Assembly (NCBI GenBank): GCA_023079485.1 | Contig: CM041115.1 | Location: forward strand, 28,149,505-28,213,504 | Origin: Archilochus colubris | Taxonomy: Eukaryota > Chordata > Aves > Apodiformes > Trochilidae | DNA: 64,000 nucleotides | Direction of reading: 5' to 3' | Part shown: positions 27,501 through 35,914 of the stretch, piece after piece | Position numbering within the stretch: position 1 is the first letter of the stretch | Layout of the letters: each line of letters opens with the position of its first letter | The notes under the pieces: generated by a model | The model's input: the letters and a program-made list of their open reading frames with translations, nothing else | What the model was told of the DNA's origin: nothing | Databases searched by the model: none | Made by a program: the position numbers and the translations under genes

Positions 27501-28124
27501 TAATACTTTTGGGGAAGATTTTTCAGCACTTGAAGCTGAAGGTCTTTGATAAGGAAAGCACAAAGATGTTGAGGTGCATGGAGAAGAGTTCATTTCTGGC
27601 ATCTCTGGAGGAACACCTCTTTCTAGTGAAAAAGGTGAAAACATTTAAAAGAAGCAGGTGGTCTCTTGAAGAGGAAAATTTGAGCTAAAATCCAGCTTAC
27701 AGTGAAACAGAATGTTGTACAGAAAGTTTTCAAGCAAAAAAAAGGTTATTCAGAAAGAGTAACTGCAGCAGACTGGCCCATAGGTAGCATGTACAACTTC
27801 TGTTGTTAATAGACAGACTAAGAAACTAAGCAGAAGCAAAACTCTAGAAATGTCCATTTATCACCTTTTTTTATGGAAGAGGGGTTAGTCTCTAAGACAT
27901 GATTGTGTCATTTTATTCTTAGAGAATTTTAGTGTGAACTTAAGAGAAAAAATATTTTGCTCTTTAATCTATCTTCTTGCATCCTTTTCCTCAAGGTTCG
28001 AACAAAGGATCATGTCTTCGAAAGCATAAGTCATCTCATCAATCATCATCTTAAAAATAATTTGCCAATAGTTTCTTCTGGGAGTGAACTCTGCCTGCAG
28101 CAGCCTGCTGAGAGGAAACACTGA
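1231..28124 (+). CDS. SHC3: SHC3 adaptor protein gene, 3' ten coding exons (5' end outside window)
   Basis: SHC proteins are cytoplasmic phosphotyrosine adaptors. They bind activated receptor tyrosine kinases through PTB and SH2 domains, become phosphorylated in CH1 and recruit GRB2-SOS to activate RAS-MAPK; SHC3 is the neuronal member. The ten exons are 1231-1294, 3661-3780, 8484-8537, 14010-14061, 17785-17911, 19040-19193, 20255-20351, 21264-21458, 23456-23751 and 27996-28124. They sum to 1288 nt, keep one frame and give 428 residues plus TGA. Seen in order: the C-terminal half of PTB, CH1 with HPYYN and TYVNT tyrosine motifs and a DLFDM motif known to bind adaptin, then SH2 with GDFLVRKS. 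The missing start (CH2 and early PTB) would lie left of base 1. SHC1, SHC2 and SHC4 are alternatives by sequence. SHC3 is chosen because the gene is tail-to-tail with S1PR3, as in human 9q22. Confidence 0.93.
1701..2116 (-). mobile_element. Solo-type LTR of an endogenous retrovirus
   Basis: About 416 bp align end to end, by eye, with the LTR at 58088-58568 in the same orientation. Shared blocks include gcttagcagtttgggcag, gacagaattcctctctat, gataaaagg.ataaagac, gatacagattttact and tttagttt/cctcctgt. Orientation is minus, set by the polypurine tract beside the second copy. No retroviral coding sequence flanks this copy, so it looks like a solo LTR in an SHC3 intron. The 5-bp string GTAGG directly flanks it at 1696-1700 and 2117-2121, compatible with a target-site duplication, but the terminal dinucleotide on the left is not the expected one. 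Confidence 0.75.
1899..1925. repeat. (AT)n microsatellite inside the LTR
   Basis: A run of alternating TA lies at the position that carries a TA/CA run in the other LTR copy. The dinucleotide tract was therefore probably present in the ancestral LTR. Confidence 0.85.
2117..3660. other. SHC3 intron; no recognised feature besides a trinucleotide-like tract
   Basis: AT-rich intron with only short chance ORFs. A degenerate ATT/ACT tract lies at about 3466-3506. Nothing else is supportable. Confidence 0.55.
3661..3780 (+). CDS. SHC3: SHC3 exon (window exon 2): PTB domain core
   Basis: The exon has 40 complete codons between ctcctcacag and |gtgagt, phase 0 at both ends. It encodes [15 protein letters not shown] and a following beta-strand segment ending TPDTKQ, highly diagnostic of the SHC PTB fold. 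A Met within it is not a translation start, because the frame continues from the previous exon. Confidence 0.95.
3781..5009. other. SHC3 intron; no recognised feature
   Basis: AT-rich intronic sequence between window exon 2 and a CR1 insertion. Reading frames here are short and resemble no family I know. Confidence 0.5.
5010..6755 (+). mobile_element. CR1 LINE, 5'-truncated, plus strand
   Basis: The copy covers the CR1 ORF2 reverse transcriptase and 3' end, broken by stops and frameshifts. Frames show a [13 protein letters not shown] segment at about 5260-5310, [12 protein letters not shown] (RT motif A) at 5638-5670, [16 protein letters not shown] at 5818-5865, a FMDDTKL version of the catalytic DD motif at about 5903 and the [16 protein letters not shown] segment at about 6190-6240. 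The 3' tail has ATTCTGTG-like units at about 6730-6752. The left edge is approximate: similarity fades before 5010. It lies in the intron between window exons 2 and 3, in gene sense. Confidence 0.92.
6756..8483. other. SHC3 intron; no recognised feature
   Basis: AT-rich intron containing G/T homopolymer-rich tracts at about 7138-7186. No gene or repeat family recognised. Confidence 0.5.
8484..8537 (+). CDS. SHC3: SHC3 exon (window exon 3): PTB domain, 18 codons
   Basis: A 54-nt micro-exon lies between gatccatacag and |gtaagc, phase 0 at both ends. It encodes IIANHHMQ followed by [10 protein letters not shown], the classic SHC PTB motif. It sits in a long intron-rich stretch and would be missed by ORF length alone. 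Confidence 0.93.
8837..10325 (-). mobile_element. CR1 LINE, 5'-truncated, minus strand, with internal (CA)n
   Basis: Read on the minus strand, this is the CR1 ORF2 C-terminal half. It shows [14 protein letters not shown] near 9990, [17 protein letters not shown] near 9840-9890 (canonical RT block), SKFADNTQY near 9750, with Asn in the second Asp position of the catalytic pair, and RDLCRRGRC near 9680. The tail segment [18 protein letters not shown] lies near 8995-9050. The 3' terminus is at the low-coordinate end, with CATAGAATG-type tail units. It differs in sequence from the copies at 5 kb and 32 kb and is probably another CR1 subfamily. It lies in the intron before window exon 4, antisense to SHC3. 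Confidence 0.92.
9544..9572. repeat. (CA)n microsatellite within CR1
   Basis: About fourteen uninterrupted CA units lie inside the CR1 copy, between frames encoding HKYRL and a WIESS-like segment. The expansion therefore postdates insertion. Confidence 0.95.
10326..14009. other. SHC3 intron; only a perfect hairpin stands out
   Basis: AT-rich intron of about 3.7 kb with only short chance reading frames. A perfect 16-bp inverted repeat at 12446-12488 is listed separately. No exon, repeat family or RNA gene is recognised. Confidence 0.5.
12446..12488. repeat. Perfect 16-bp inverted repeat with 11-nt loop
   Basis: The left arm is TTATGCCTGCACTAGT (12446-12461) and the right arm is its exact reverse complement (12473-12488), separated by 11 nt. 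Pairing stops at both outer ends. The stem is too short for a canonical microRNA precursor. It may be a cruciform-prone palindrome or the remnant of a foldback element. Confidence 0.9.
14010..14061 (+). CDS. SHC3: SHC3 exon (window exon 4): PTB domain, 17 codons
   Basis: This 52-nt exon lies between a pyrimidine-rich attttttggcag and |gtaagt. It encodes [17 protein letters not shown] and leaves one base of the next codon (phase 1), which joins the following exon to give Ala. [19 protein letters not shown] is the expected SHC PTB run across this junction. Confidence 0.93.
14062..17784. other. SHC3 intron; no recognised feature
   Basis: AT-rich intron between window exons 4 and 5. Several open frames near 15.3-17.0 kb have skewed composition, lack known domains and look like chance. 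Confidence 0.5.
17785..17911 (+). CDS. SHC3: SHC3 exon (window exon 5): end of PTB domain
   Basis: A 127-nt exon lies between ctttttcatttag and |gtgagt. It completes a split Ala codon and encodes [14 protein letters not shown], then the C-terminal PTB helix segment [13 protein letters not shown], ending at a split Arg codon. The PTB C-terminal helix closes the peptide-binding groove in this family. Confidence 0.95.
17912..19039. other. SHC3 intron; no recognised feature
   Basis: AT-rich intron of about 1.1 kb between window exons 5 and 6. No repeat recognised. Confidence 0.55.
19040..19193 (+). CDS. SHC3: SHC3 exon (window exon 6): start of CH1 with twin-tyrosine GRB2 site
   Basis: A 154-nt exon completes the split Arg and then encodes [13 protein letters not shown], the twin tyrosine motif [16 protein letters not shown] and a run ending PDTAQ before |gtcagt. 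The twin tyrosines correspond to Tyr239/Tyr240 of human SHC1 p52, phosphorylated to recruit GRB2. The acceptor (cactttcttaaag) has a short pyrimidine tract and looks weak. The exon also contains adjacent A7 and C7 runs around 19116-19131, which are prone to indel errors. Confidence 0.93.
19588..19724 (-). mobile_element. CR1 scrap (about 70 bp, minus strand) with a flanking 17-bp direct repeat
   Basis: Bases about 19658-19719 (ctgctggctc.tattcag.tgggtgtc.accaacaaccccaggtc.ttttctgccagg) match the minus-strand CR1 at 24596-24653 almost base for base. The string TTCTGCCAGGATTATAG occurs at 19588-19604 and again at 19708-19724, where its first part is also CR1 sequence. The rest of the intron (19194-20254) shows nothing else. 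Confidence 0.75.
20255..20351 (+). CDS. SHC3: SHC3 exon (window exon 7): CH1 linker
   Basis: A 97-nt exon lies between tgtccattatag and |gtgagt. It encodes 32 residues including [14 protein letters not shown] and ends one base into a Gly codon. The YYQ.RHLGE motif is recognisable from SHC CH1; the rest of CH1 is normally poorly conserved, as here. Confidence 0.9.
20352..21263. other. SHC3 intron; no recognised feature
   Basis: AT-rich intron between window exons 7 and 8 with short T and A homopolymers. No repeat family recognised. Confidence 0.55.
21264..21458 (+). CDS. SHC3: SHC3 exon (window exon 8): CH1 with YVNT GRB2 site and adaptin motif
   Basis: A 195-nt exon lies between cttgaattttctag and |gtgagt. 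It encodes MPEGKIQV, then ATYVNTQ, equivalent to the main GRB2-docking tyrosine (Tyr317 of human SHC1 p52), and ends with [10 protein letters not shown], the conserved alpha-adaptin-binding segment. The final base starts a Lys codon completed in the next exon. The residues between YVNT and ESSPGKD are poorly conserved and unlike those I know from SHC1. Confidence 0.93.
21459..23455. other. SHC3 intron; no recognised feature
   Basis: AT-rich intron of about 2 kb between window exons 8 and 9. Small frames of 60-110 codons at 22.8-23.4 kb overlap each other on both strands and are not supported as genes. Confidence 0.55.
23456..23751 (+). CDS. SHC3: SHC3 exon (window exon 9): end of CH1 and most of SH2 domain
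   Basis: The largest coding exon in the window (296 nt) lies between ttccataatcag and |gtaagt. It opens with KPFEDALK, continuing the adaptin motif, then a divergent linker. The SH2 domain starts at [12 protein letters not shown] and includes [17 protein letters not shown], whose Arg in FLVR binds phosphotyrosine, then [15 protein letters not shown]. No SH2 key residue is missing. The TAA-closed tail visible after 23751 is intron read-through, not an alternative terminus. Confidence 0.95.
23928..25200 (-). mobile_element. CR1 LINE, 5'-truncated, minus strand
   Basis: Minus-strand frames give CR1 RT pieces: [21 protein letters not shown] near 25020-25090, [18 protein letters not shown] near 24860-24920, and [20 protein letters not shown] near 24545-24610. 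The 3' end has ggttggaaaagacctctagaatca near 23940-23966. Several frameshifts separate the pieces. It lies in the last SHC3 intron, antisense to the gene. The right edge is approximate. Confidence 0.92.
25201..27995. other. Last SHC3 intron; contains a GC/CpG-richer patch at about 25.5-25.9 kb
   Basis: The patch at 25540-25900 has noticeably more CpG than surrounding intron (gcagcgcg, cgctaccgcg, cgtggcagtcg). I see no splice-bounded reading frame there. The rest is ordinary AT-rich intron without a recognised repeat. Confidence 0.45.
27996..28124 (+). CDS. SHC3: SHC3 terminal coding exon (window exon 10): end of SH2 and stop
   Basis: The acceptor is ccttttcctcaag. Forty-two codons encode [15 protein letters not shown], then [14 protein letters not shown] and a short AERKH tail, ending in TGA at 28122-28124. 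[12 protein letters not shown] is the invariant C-terminus of SHC proteins, so both stop and frame are secure. Confidence 0.95.
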   Translation, partial: VRTKDHVFESISHLINHHLKNNLPIVSSGSELCLQQPAERKH

Positions 28125-28358
28125 CTCCAGATAATTATTTTAGTTCTTGTAATTTGCAAGCTGTAATTGTTAGAAATTACAGATCTGAAAAAAACATCTA
28201 CATTAAAAAAAAAAAAAAGCAAAAATGTATGCACATATATTTCACCAGTATGTTTTCTTTAGGTTTAAGGAGCCCCATTTCACATGATACACTTCAAAAT
28301 TCTCAGTGCTTTATGTAGACATGAAGTTACATCAGAAAGCTTTCTTAAAAGTAGTTTC

Positions 28359-28364
28359 AATAAA
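28359..28364 (+). terminator. SHC3: Candidate SHC3 poly(A) signal (AATAAA)
   Basis: This is the first canonical AATAAA after the SHC3 stop codon. There is no transcript evidence here. A second hexamer at 29777 is an equal alternative for a longer UTR. Confidence 0.35.
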
Positions 28365-29776
28365 ATTGTTCAGATACTCTAATGTGAATATTGATAGTGT
28401 AATACACATGATATATATAGAAACAGCATATATTTATATTTTTCAAGTCAGTCTGTTGATTATATAGAACAACCTTCTATACCATGTGTTTCTACCAGTA
28501 GAAAAATACCTGTTGTGATTGTTCAGATAAAAATAGAATTCATGCAGTCTCAATTTCTTCATAAAATGAATATTTGGAATCTTATTTTTGGTTTTACTTA
28601 AGAAGCACAACTATGGGGATTTGAGGCGGATTATGCTGGTTAACCATGGACAAAATCTGAATTTAGGAACTAGTATTCCAACTCAGAAATTGAGCATAAA
28701 ATGGTTTTTTAAAGTGTTATTCAGTGTCACTGATATAAAAAGCATTTTATCTTTCAGATGTCAATTTTAAATTCTTATGTGATGCTACTCAAAATTTGTA
28801 TCTTGTTTTAACAATGATTTGATGTGATTTCTTTGTGTACAAAGTGTCTGCATTTGATTTTTTCTAAAAATAATGTAACAATATTCTGTAACTTTAATTT
28901 ATTAATTTGAGTGCTATGGTTATTTATGAGTAGTTCTCTGCTTATGGTGAAGATCTTGGAGTACTTGATTACCAGTCTTGAATGAGATGTTACATACCCA
29001 TTAGGCAATTCAAATAACTTGGGTTTAATGGGTTTAATGCAAGATGTATGTGGCTGTTCAAAAGACACATTTGAAAAAGGTTTTCTTCCTAAAACAAATG
29101 AAAACTACCATGATACAGTGGTTAGTTTTGCAAGTGATGCATTTGCATTTACCTGCCAAAGTGTAATTTGACTTTGGCATTCAGCAATTGTTGGGCATTG
29201 CAAATATACTGCTTTTCTTTAAATACCAAGTTGAAAAATATGCATATGCTAAAGATGCAGAAATCTGCTTGGTACTGGGAAATGTGCTTAGGAGGGTTTG
29301 TACTATTCCAATGCAAACACTATATGAAATTATTGTCCTATTTTATCAAACTGAATAGCTGAAGTTCCTGGCAAAGTTTGTGCCAGAGTCAGGATTTAGA
29401 CTTAACTGTTGCAAGGTCTTCTCTCTAGTACCAGTATCTCAAATCAGATCTTCAGACTTGATTCCTAAAGGCCAAGACTCAGCAGGCTATGCCTAGGTTA
29501 AGTACTTGCCTACATTGAAGGAGTCAGTACATAATATAGTTAAAAATAGATTCGGCTTCAAGAACTTGTTAAGTTTAAATCTTTAGAGAACCACAACCAA
29601 ACTGGAGGATTCACTTAGAGTATGTTAGGTAGGATCATGATATTAAAATTCCGAAGTATTTTTCTTGTACCTTCTGCTTTGAAATACAGGGAGGTTGCAA
29701 CTTGCAAAGTTTGGTTTTGGTTGATCTCAAAAATGAAAATGATTGAGACATCTAAAACTAATCATGTGATCTGTGC

Positions 29777-29782
29777 AATAAA
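29777..29782 (+). terminator. SHC3: Candidate distal SHC3 poly(A) signal (AATAAA)
   Basis: A canonical hexamer about 1.65 kb after the stop, compatible with a long 3' UTR. It is unsupported beyond the motif. Confidence 0.3.
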
Positions 29783-31084
29783 GGACACTTGATTCTCTAA
29801 TCAAGACATTCAAAAGCCAAACTAAGACATTAGTGAACCAAATGCTTGATATTTATTTTGTTGCAGATTGTTATTAGTTGATAATTCTAGGTCTGGGTGA
29901 GAGCTGAGAGCAAAGGAAAGAAATTAAATGCTGCATTGCAATGCAAATTCTTAGTAGAATTCTTAACATTTGGATTGTCCTTTCACCAGGTGAGGAATTG
30001 CAAGGGACAATGAGGAGAGCATTTATATTCCAAAGCAGTACCCATCAAAATTACTTAAGAGCATCCATATCTTACCATATTCCAGTTTGAAGTGACTCAG
30101 TTGCCACATTTTTGTCATATATTACAGTCATTCCATGCTCCCACCTTCCTACAGCCATGTTTTAGAAAGCTTTTAGTGCGCTATCGCTGACTATAAGGCA
30201 TATTTTATACTTTGAATATTTATACCACTTTAGTAAGAGCTTGGTGCCTAAATCCCTTAGGTTTCATCAAAAATCTCATCTGCTGCCTACGTCTGTTTTA
30301 GATTCCTAAACACCCTGTCAGTGTATGCCTGAAAAAGTAGAACATGGGTGTCTGTATGAATGAAAGCAGTAAACTATCACTGAAATAAGCATCTAAATTT
30401 TAACATTGTCTTTGCTGTAGCTTTAATAATTTAGCAGGGAAATATTTTAGAAATTAAAGCAGGTGGCAAGGAGACACAAAATGAAATAGCTCGGTGGAAA
30501 TACTAAATTCCCCAGACTACATTACACAAACTCTGACTCCAGGAAAACGTGGTTATTTTAAGCTGCTCTGTCAGCACAGCTAATATGCTCAGCTCAGCAT
30601 GCCCACTGATTACACAAAGGTTACACATAGCTTGATAATATGCAGTTTGGTCCTAGATAGTGGTAGTGCCTTGGGGCTACAACATTGGCACAGTGCAATG
30701 GGCCAGGAGATCTTATCTGTTCAGGTGTGATGATCCAGAAGCTTTTCTAGTCAATGGGAATAAAACGATCTCAAAGATGTCCAGATTAAAGGGCATATGG
30801 GCCAATCAGTGCTCCTTTTGTGGAACATGCCATTGCTTTTGTGCTGTTACTCCGGTAGATTTGGCTTTCTCCTATATAAAAATTATATAAAAACTGTATA
30901 GCCATTCAGAGAGCAGTTACAAACCTGTTCTGTTAAAGTCAAAGACCATTTTACACTGAGCTCAACCAGAGCAAATTAAACCTGCAGGGTTCACTTCTGT
31001 GAGAAACCAACACTGCCCACAGTGTAAGAGATGGAGAAATTAATGAGATGGATGCAAATACTGTGTGGTTGGCTGAAATCAATC

Positions 31085-31275
31085 GATTGGCTGAAGGTAG
31101 AGAAACAGTGGAACAAATTACCCGGAGAGGTGGCTGATGCCCCATCCCTGTAAACTTTCAAGATCAGGTTGGGTGGGACTCTGAGCAAGGTGATGTAGTT
31201 GAAGACATCCCTGCTCACTGTAGGGAGGTTGGACTAGGGGATTTTTAAAAGTCCCTTCCAACCCAAGTTTAGCTG
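31085..31275 (+). mobile_element. CR1 3'-end fragment, plus strand
   Basis: The segment gatcaggttgggtgggac.ctgagcaaggtgatgtagttgaagac and the block aaagtcccttccaaccca match the CR1 3' end. No RT coding remains. The left edge is approximate. Confidence 0.85.
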
Positions 31276-31487
31276 GACCTATACTCCCCAAATCTCCTTT
31301 CTACACTGTTTGAATGTCACCTTGCTAATACCTTTCCCTCTTACCCATGTGGAGAAAAGCTGAGCCTTGAGATGCCCTCGGAAGTTACATTGGTCCTGGG
31401 GAAGAGAAATGCAGCTCTGACAGCAACACGGGCACCATCTTGCCTCTGTATTCCTCTGCATGGTGCCTCCAGACCACAAAAGGGGCA

Positions 31488-31556
31488 GGAGTGGTTGGAA
31501 CTACACAATCTTTAAGGTCCCTTCCAACCCAAGCGATTTTGGTTCCACAATTTTAC
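31488..31556 (+). mobile_element. CR1 3'-terminal fragment, plus strand
   Basis: A second CR1 3' block (tctttaaggtcccttccaaccca) lies 210 bp after the previous one and directly abuts the minus-strand CR1 that begins near 31570. The intervening 31276-31487 is unrecognised. Confidence 0.75.
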
Positions 31557-31569
31557 AAGGAGCACCTGT

Positions 31570-33996
31570 AATTACAGAATCAGCCAGGCTGGAAAGGACC
31601 CCTGAGATCACAAAGTCCAACCCTTGATCCACTACCACTGTGGTTACCAGACCATGGCACTGAGTGCCACATCAGTCTCTTCTTAAAAACCTCCAGGGAC
31701 TGGAGAATCCACCACCTCCCTGGGCAGCCCATTCCTATGCCTGATCACCCTCTCTGTAAAGAATTTCTTCCTAATATCCAACCTAAACCTCCCCTGGCAG
31801 AGCTTAAGTCCATGCCCTCTTGTCTTACTGAGAGCTGCCTGGGAGAAGAGACCGACACCCCCCTGGCTCCCACCTCCTTTCAGGGAGTTGTAGAGAGTGA
31901 TGAGGTCTCCCCTGAGCCTCCTCTTCTCCAGACTGAACATCCCCAGCTCCCTCAGCCCTTCCTCACAGGACTCGTACTTGAGTCCCTTCACCAGCCTGGT
32001 TGCCCTCCTTTGGACCTGCTCCAGCACCTCAATCTCCTTCCTGAACTGAGGGGCCCAGAACTGGACACAGGACTCAAGCTGTGGCCTCACCAGGGCTGAG
32101 TACAGGGACAGAATCCCTTCCCTGGACCTGTTGGCCACACTGTTCCTGATACAGGCCAGGATGCCATTGGCCTTCTTGGCCACCTGGGCACACTGCTGGC
32201 TCATGTTCAGCTTCCTGTCAATCCAGACTCCCAGGTCCCTTTCTGCCTGGCTGCTCTCAGCCACTCTGTGCCCAGCCTGGAGCTCCCCATGGGGTTGTTG
32301 TGGCCAAAGTGCAGGACCTGGCACTTGGCCATGTTGAACCTCATCCCATTGGCATCAGCCCAACCCTCCAGTCTGTCCTGGTCCCTCTGCAGAGCCCTCC
32401 TGCTTTCCAGCTCATCCACACTCCCCTCCAGCTTAGTGTCATCTGTGAATTTGCTGATGGTGGACTCAATCCCCTCATCTAAATTATCAATGAAGATATT
32501 GAACAGAACTGGGCCCAGCACTGATCCCTGGGGGACACCATTGGTGACCGGCTGCCGATTGGATCAGCACCGTTGAGCACCACTCTCTGGGGGCCTCTAG
32601 CAGTTCCCAACCCAGCACAGAGTGCTCCTGTCTGAGCCCTGGGCTGGCAGCTTTTCCAGGAGAAGTCTATGGGAGATGGTGTCAAAGTCTTTGCTGAAGT
32701 CCAGGTAGACTCCATCCACAGCCCTCCCCTCATCCACCAGGGGGGTCACTCGATCATAAAAGGAGATCAGGTTGGTCAGACAGGACCTGCCCTTCCTAAC
32801 CCTGTGCTGTCTGTGTCTGATCCCCTGTCCATCCTGCAGGTGCTGTGTGATTGCCCCCAGGATGTTCTGCTCCATAGTCCTGCCAGGCACTGAGGTCAGC
32901 CTAACAGGCCTGGAGTTTCCTGAGTCCTCCTTTCGTCCCTTTTTGTGGATTGCTGTGACATTCCCCAACTTCCAATCATCTGGGACCTCCCCAGTGAGCC
33001 AGCACTGCTGGTAAATGATGGAGAGCATCCTGGGGAGCTGTTCTGCCAGCTCCTTCATCATCCTGGGGTGGATCCCGTCTGGTCCCATAAACTTGTGAGG
33101 ATCCAAGTGGCTCAGCAGGTCTCTAACTGTTCCCTCCTGGATTACAGGGGAGCTACTCAGCTTCCTGTTTCTCTCTACAACCCCAGAAGCAGCTGTCCTC
33201 AGGACACGCTGTCTTACTGTTGAAAACTGAGGTAAAGAAAGGGTTAAACACCAAAGCCTTTTCCTCATCCTTGGTAACTGTGTTTTCCCCCCATGTCCAA
33301 CAAAGAATGGAGGTTTTCCCTGCCCCTCCTTTTGCTGTTGATGTATCTGTAGAAGAACTTCTCGTTATCCCTAATGGAAGTTGAAAGATTGAGTTCAAAT
33401 TGTGCCTTTGTATCTCTAATTCTCTCTTTCTACATGACCTAACTATGTTCCTAAACTCTTCCTGAGTAGTCAGCCCTTTTTTCCATCATCTGCAAGCTTT
33501 TTTACCCTAATTTCCTTCACTATCTCCCTGTTCAGCCAGACTGGTCGTCTTCCCCTCCACCTTGCCTTTCAGCACACAGGGACAGACTGCTCCTGTGCAT
33601 TCAGGACTTGCTCCTTGGAGTACGCCCATCCCTCCTGGACCCCTTTGTTTTCAAGTGCTGTTTCCCAGGGTACACTCTGAATCAGTCTTCTGAAAAAGGT
33701 GAAAATCTGCCCTCTGGAAGTCCAGTGTAGAGGTTTTATTGTTGGCTCTCCTTGCACCCCTGAGTATAGAAAACTATTTCATGGTCACTGTGCCCCAGGA
33801 TGGCCTCTGACCACTACATCTCCCACCAGCCCCTCTCTGTTGTGAACAGAAGGTCTAATGGGGACCCATCCCTGGTGAGGTCATTTACCAGCTGGAGTAG
33901 GAAATTATCCTCTATATACTTCAGGAATCTTCTAGACTGACTCTTCTCTGCTGTGTGGAGTTCACAGCAGACATCCGGCAGGATGAAGTCTTTTTA
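31570..33996 (-). mobile_element. CR1 LINE, about 2.4 kb, best preserved copy in the window
   Basis: On the minus strand it spans the endonuclease-RT linker (SVPWETALENKGVQEGW at about 33630-33680), the RT start (DGIHPRMMKELAE at about 33040-33080) and RT motif A DFSKDFDTISH (near 32690). Further on are the catalytic pair in FTDDTKL (near 32435), [18 protein letters not shown] (near 32345-32400) and an intact C-terminal frame of about 210 codons ending near 31683. Two long frames (33268-32597 and 32324-31683) remain open, so it is comparatively young, though frameshifted between blocks. The 3' end is near 31570-31620. The 5' part, including the endonuclease, is missing. Confidence 0.93.
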
Positions 33997-34052
33997 AAGT
34001 GTAATTAAAAAATTAAGGTGTTGTGCTGCCTGTGAGCCTTGTAATTTTCAAC

Positions 34053-34104
34053 TAAGGAAAATACAAAAAGTAAGGAAAATATAAAAAGTAAGGAAATATA
34101 AAAC
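34053..34104. repeat. 18-bp tandem repeat, nearly three copies
   Basis: The unit TAAGGAAAATACAAAAAG (34053-34070) is followed by a copy with one C-to-T change (34071-34088) and a partial third copy with one A deleted. Confidence 0.85.
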
Positions 34105-34710
34105 ACACCAGAGCCTGCTCCCAGGAAACCAAGAGGCAAAGTCTTTCTCCAGCTGCAGGCGTGACAGATGTAGAGCCTACCACCTTTGGCTGTGCAGTAT
34201 ACCCACGGGTAATGCTTGCAGGCATGACACCAGAAGAGTCAAATGCATTTTCTCCAGACAAGGCCAAAGCTTTCCTTACAATTCTTTGAAAAATGACTGT
34301 TACACAACTTTGGTTCAAAGGTTCGAGATTTAATTAAGTTTTCAAAATTTTTGCAGTACTTTATAATTTGAAAACACTCTGTAAGACTGTTGGCAATAAA
34401 AGACTCCTGGAAAGCATCTTGTGGAGGCTTTCTTTCTCCTTCGGTGGCTTGATTTGCATTTGTTTTGTAATTCAGAACAATATTACATATTACAGAACAA
34501 TATTAAAGTTCATTACAATATTACAGAACAAACTGTAATTCAGTAAATATTCCAATTCATGCAATAGTATAAATGAAATGTTAATTGACTTTCTAGCTTT
34601 GGCTCAATGCAAAATCACTTGGGAGGGGGAAACCTGATTCATTTTCCTGTATGCTCAATGATATAAAACTATTCTCCATCTTTTTCTAGCTTCAAGGATA
34701 GACCATCTTC

Positions 34711-34740
34711 CTGGTGTTTATAGTCCTGGTGTTTATAGTC
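34711..34740. repeat. 15-bp tandem duplication
   Basis: CCTGGTGTTTATAGT is present twice in immediate succession. Confidence 0.85.
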
Positions 34741-35623
34741 TACTGCTGTTAAAGCTGTTGACTTGCCTTACTTTAAAATTTTACTCTGAATTCTTCCAGA
34801 ATCTGTGCTTTACCTAATATATCCCATTGTGGTGTACCCACTGAAGACTGTTTCCAGAAGTTTTTTAATCTTCAGTTGTTAAGTAGATTGTAAGTTATAT
34901 TATCAGTCTTACTTGTGAACCCATCAATCTTAGGAGCCTGCTTCAAGTACAGCAGGGTAGTGAATTAAGAGAATATCCCCACAGCTCCAAAATAAGAGAA
35001 GGAAATCAAAGCAGAGAGAAAGGTTTTTGTACTGATACACAATCACATGGTCATCAACAGTGGAGCTGTTCGCATTACTTATATTTTGTATCCACTCTGA
35101 CAATAGCTAGGCCTAGAATCCAGATATGAAAACTCACTTTTATGTGCATATTCTTGGACTTTGGCTATTAAAATTTTTTTCACCTAATTAGCATGAATTC
35201 TTAGCATCCTTGACATGAAAGTTAGTGTGGTGTAAACCACCATGTTTTCTGAACCCATTGTGTTTCTAAGGCCTTTCTGCTCCACATTAGCAAGGAATGT
35301 TGCAATATTCCACCACGTCATGAATTAACGTTTAGAAGTATCCAAGTATCTTATCTGGCAGTTTTCAAAGACACAGCTTTGAGGGAGAACTTCCACACTG
35401 CAAATACAGACAAATAACATCATAAGATCTAAAAACCTAAGCAAACCATGGCAAGGCAATGCCACCAGTCTATTTCTCACAAAGTTGGCCTGTATTTGCA
35501 GTTCATACAGTTCTACTGGTCTCAGATTAGTTTAGCTTTTTCTTCATCTCTAAGTGGACTGCTTTTCAAAATACTTTTCAAAATACTTGGTAGAAATTAT
35601 TTTGTATTTATCACTCTCTCACA

Positions 35624-35629
35624 TTTATT
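35624..35629 (-). terminator. S1PR3: Candidate S1PR3 poly(A) signal (minus-strand AATAAA)
   Basis: This is the first AATAAA I find on the minus strand downstream of the S1PR3 stop, about 1.97 kb away. The AT-rich stretch between carries no other gene and would form a long 3' UTR. Variant hexamers nearer the stop cannot be excluded. Confidence 0.35.
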
Positions 35630-35914
35630 TTATTCAAATAGAGTTGTTTTTTGGTTTTTTTTGTTTTTGTTTTTTTTTGGTGTTTTTGTTCTTACACATT
35701 TCTAACAGTGTAAAACATTTACAAGCAGATTGCTAGCTTCTTAAAGATAATCACAATGAAAAGCTCTACATTTAAAAGCTACACACATTACACCACTTAC
35801 ACACCACTTACACATTGTACATGCTTGGGAAGAGTCCAACACTGCTGCTTTAAATGAAGCTCTTTCAGGCTGTGTATCAAAAGAGCCTCAACTACTTCTA
35901 ATTTTTCACAAAGC

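Larger units (their letters stand above)
28125..30900 (+). other. SHC3: Probable SHC3 3' UTR and downstream sequence
   Basis: AT-rich sequence follows the SHC3 stop. AATAAA hexamers occur at 28359-28364 (235 bp after the stop) and 29777-29782. Either could end a transcript, and I cannot tell which is used. SHC3 mRNAs in mammals have long 3' UTRs, so most of this segment may be transcribed. An A-run lies at 28205-28218. Confidence 0.45.

Noticed and set aside
1231..28124. Identity as SHC1, SHC2 or SHC4
   Set aside because: Domain sequence alone does not fully exclude them, but tail-to-tail pairing with S1PR3 matches human SHC3 at 9q22.
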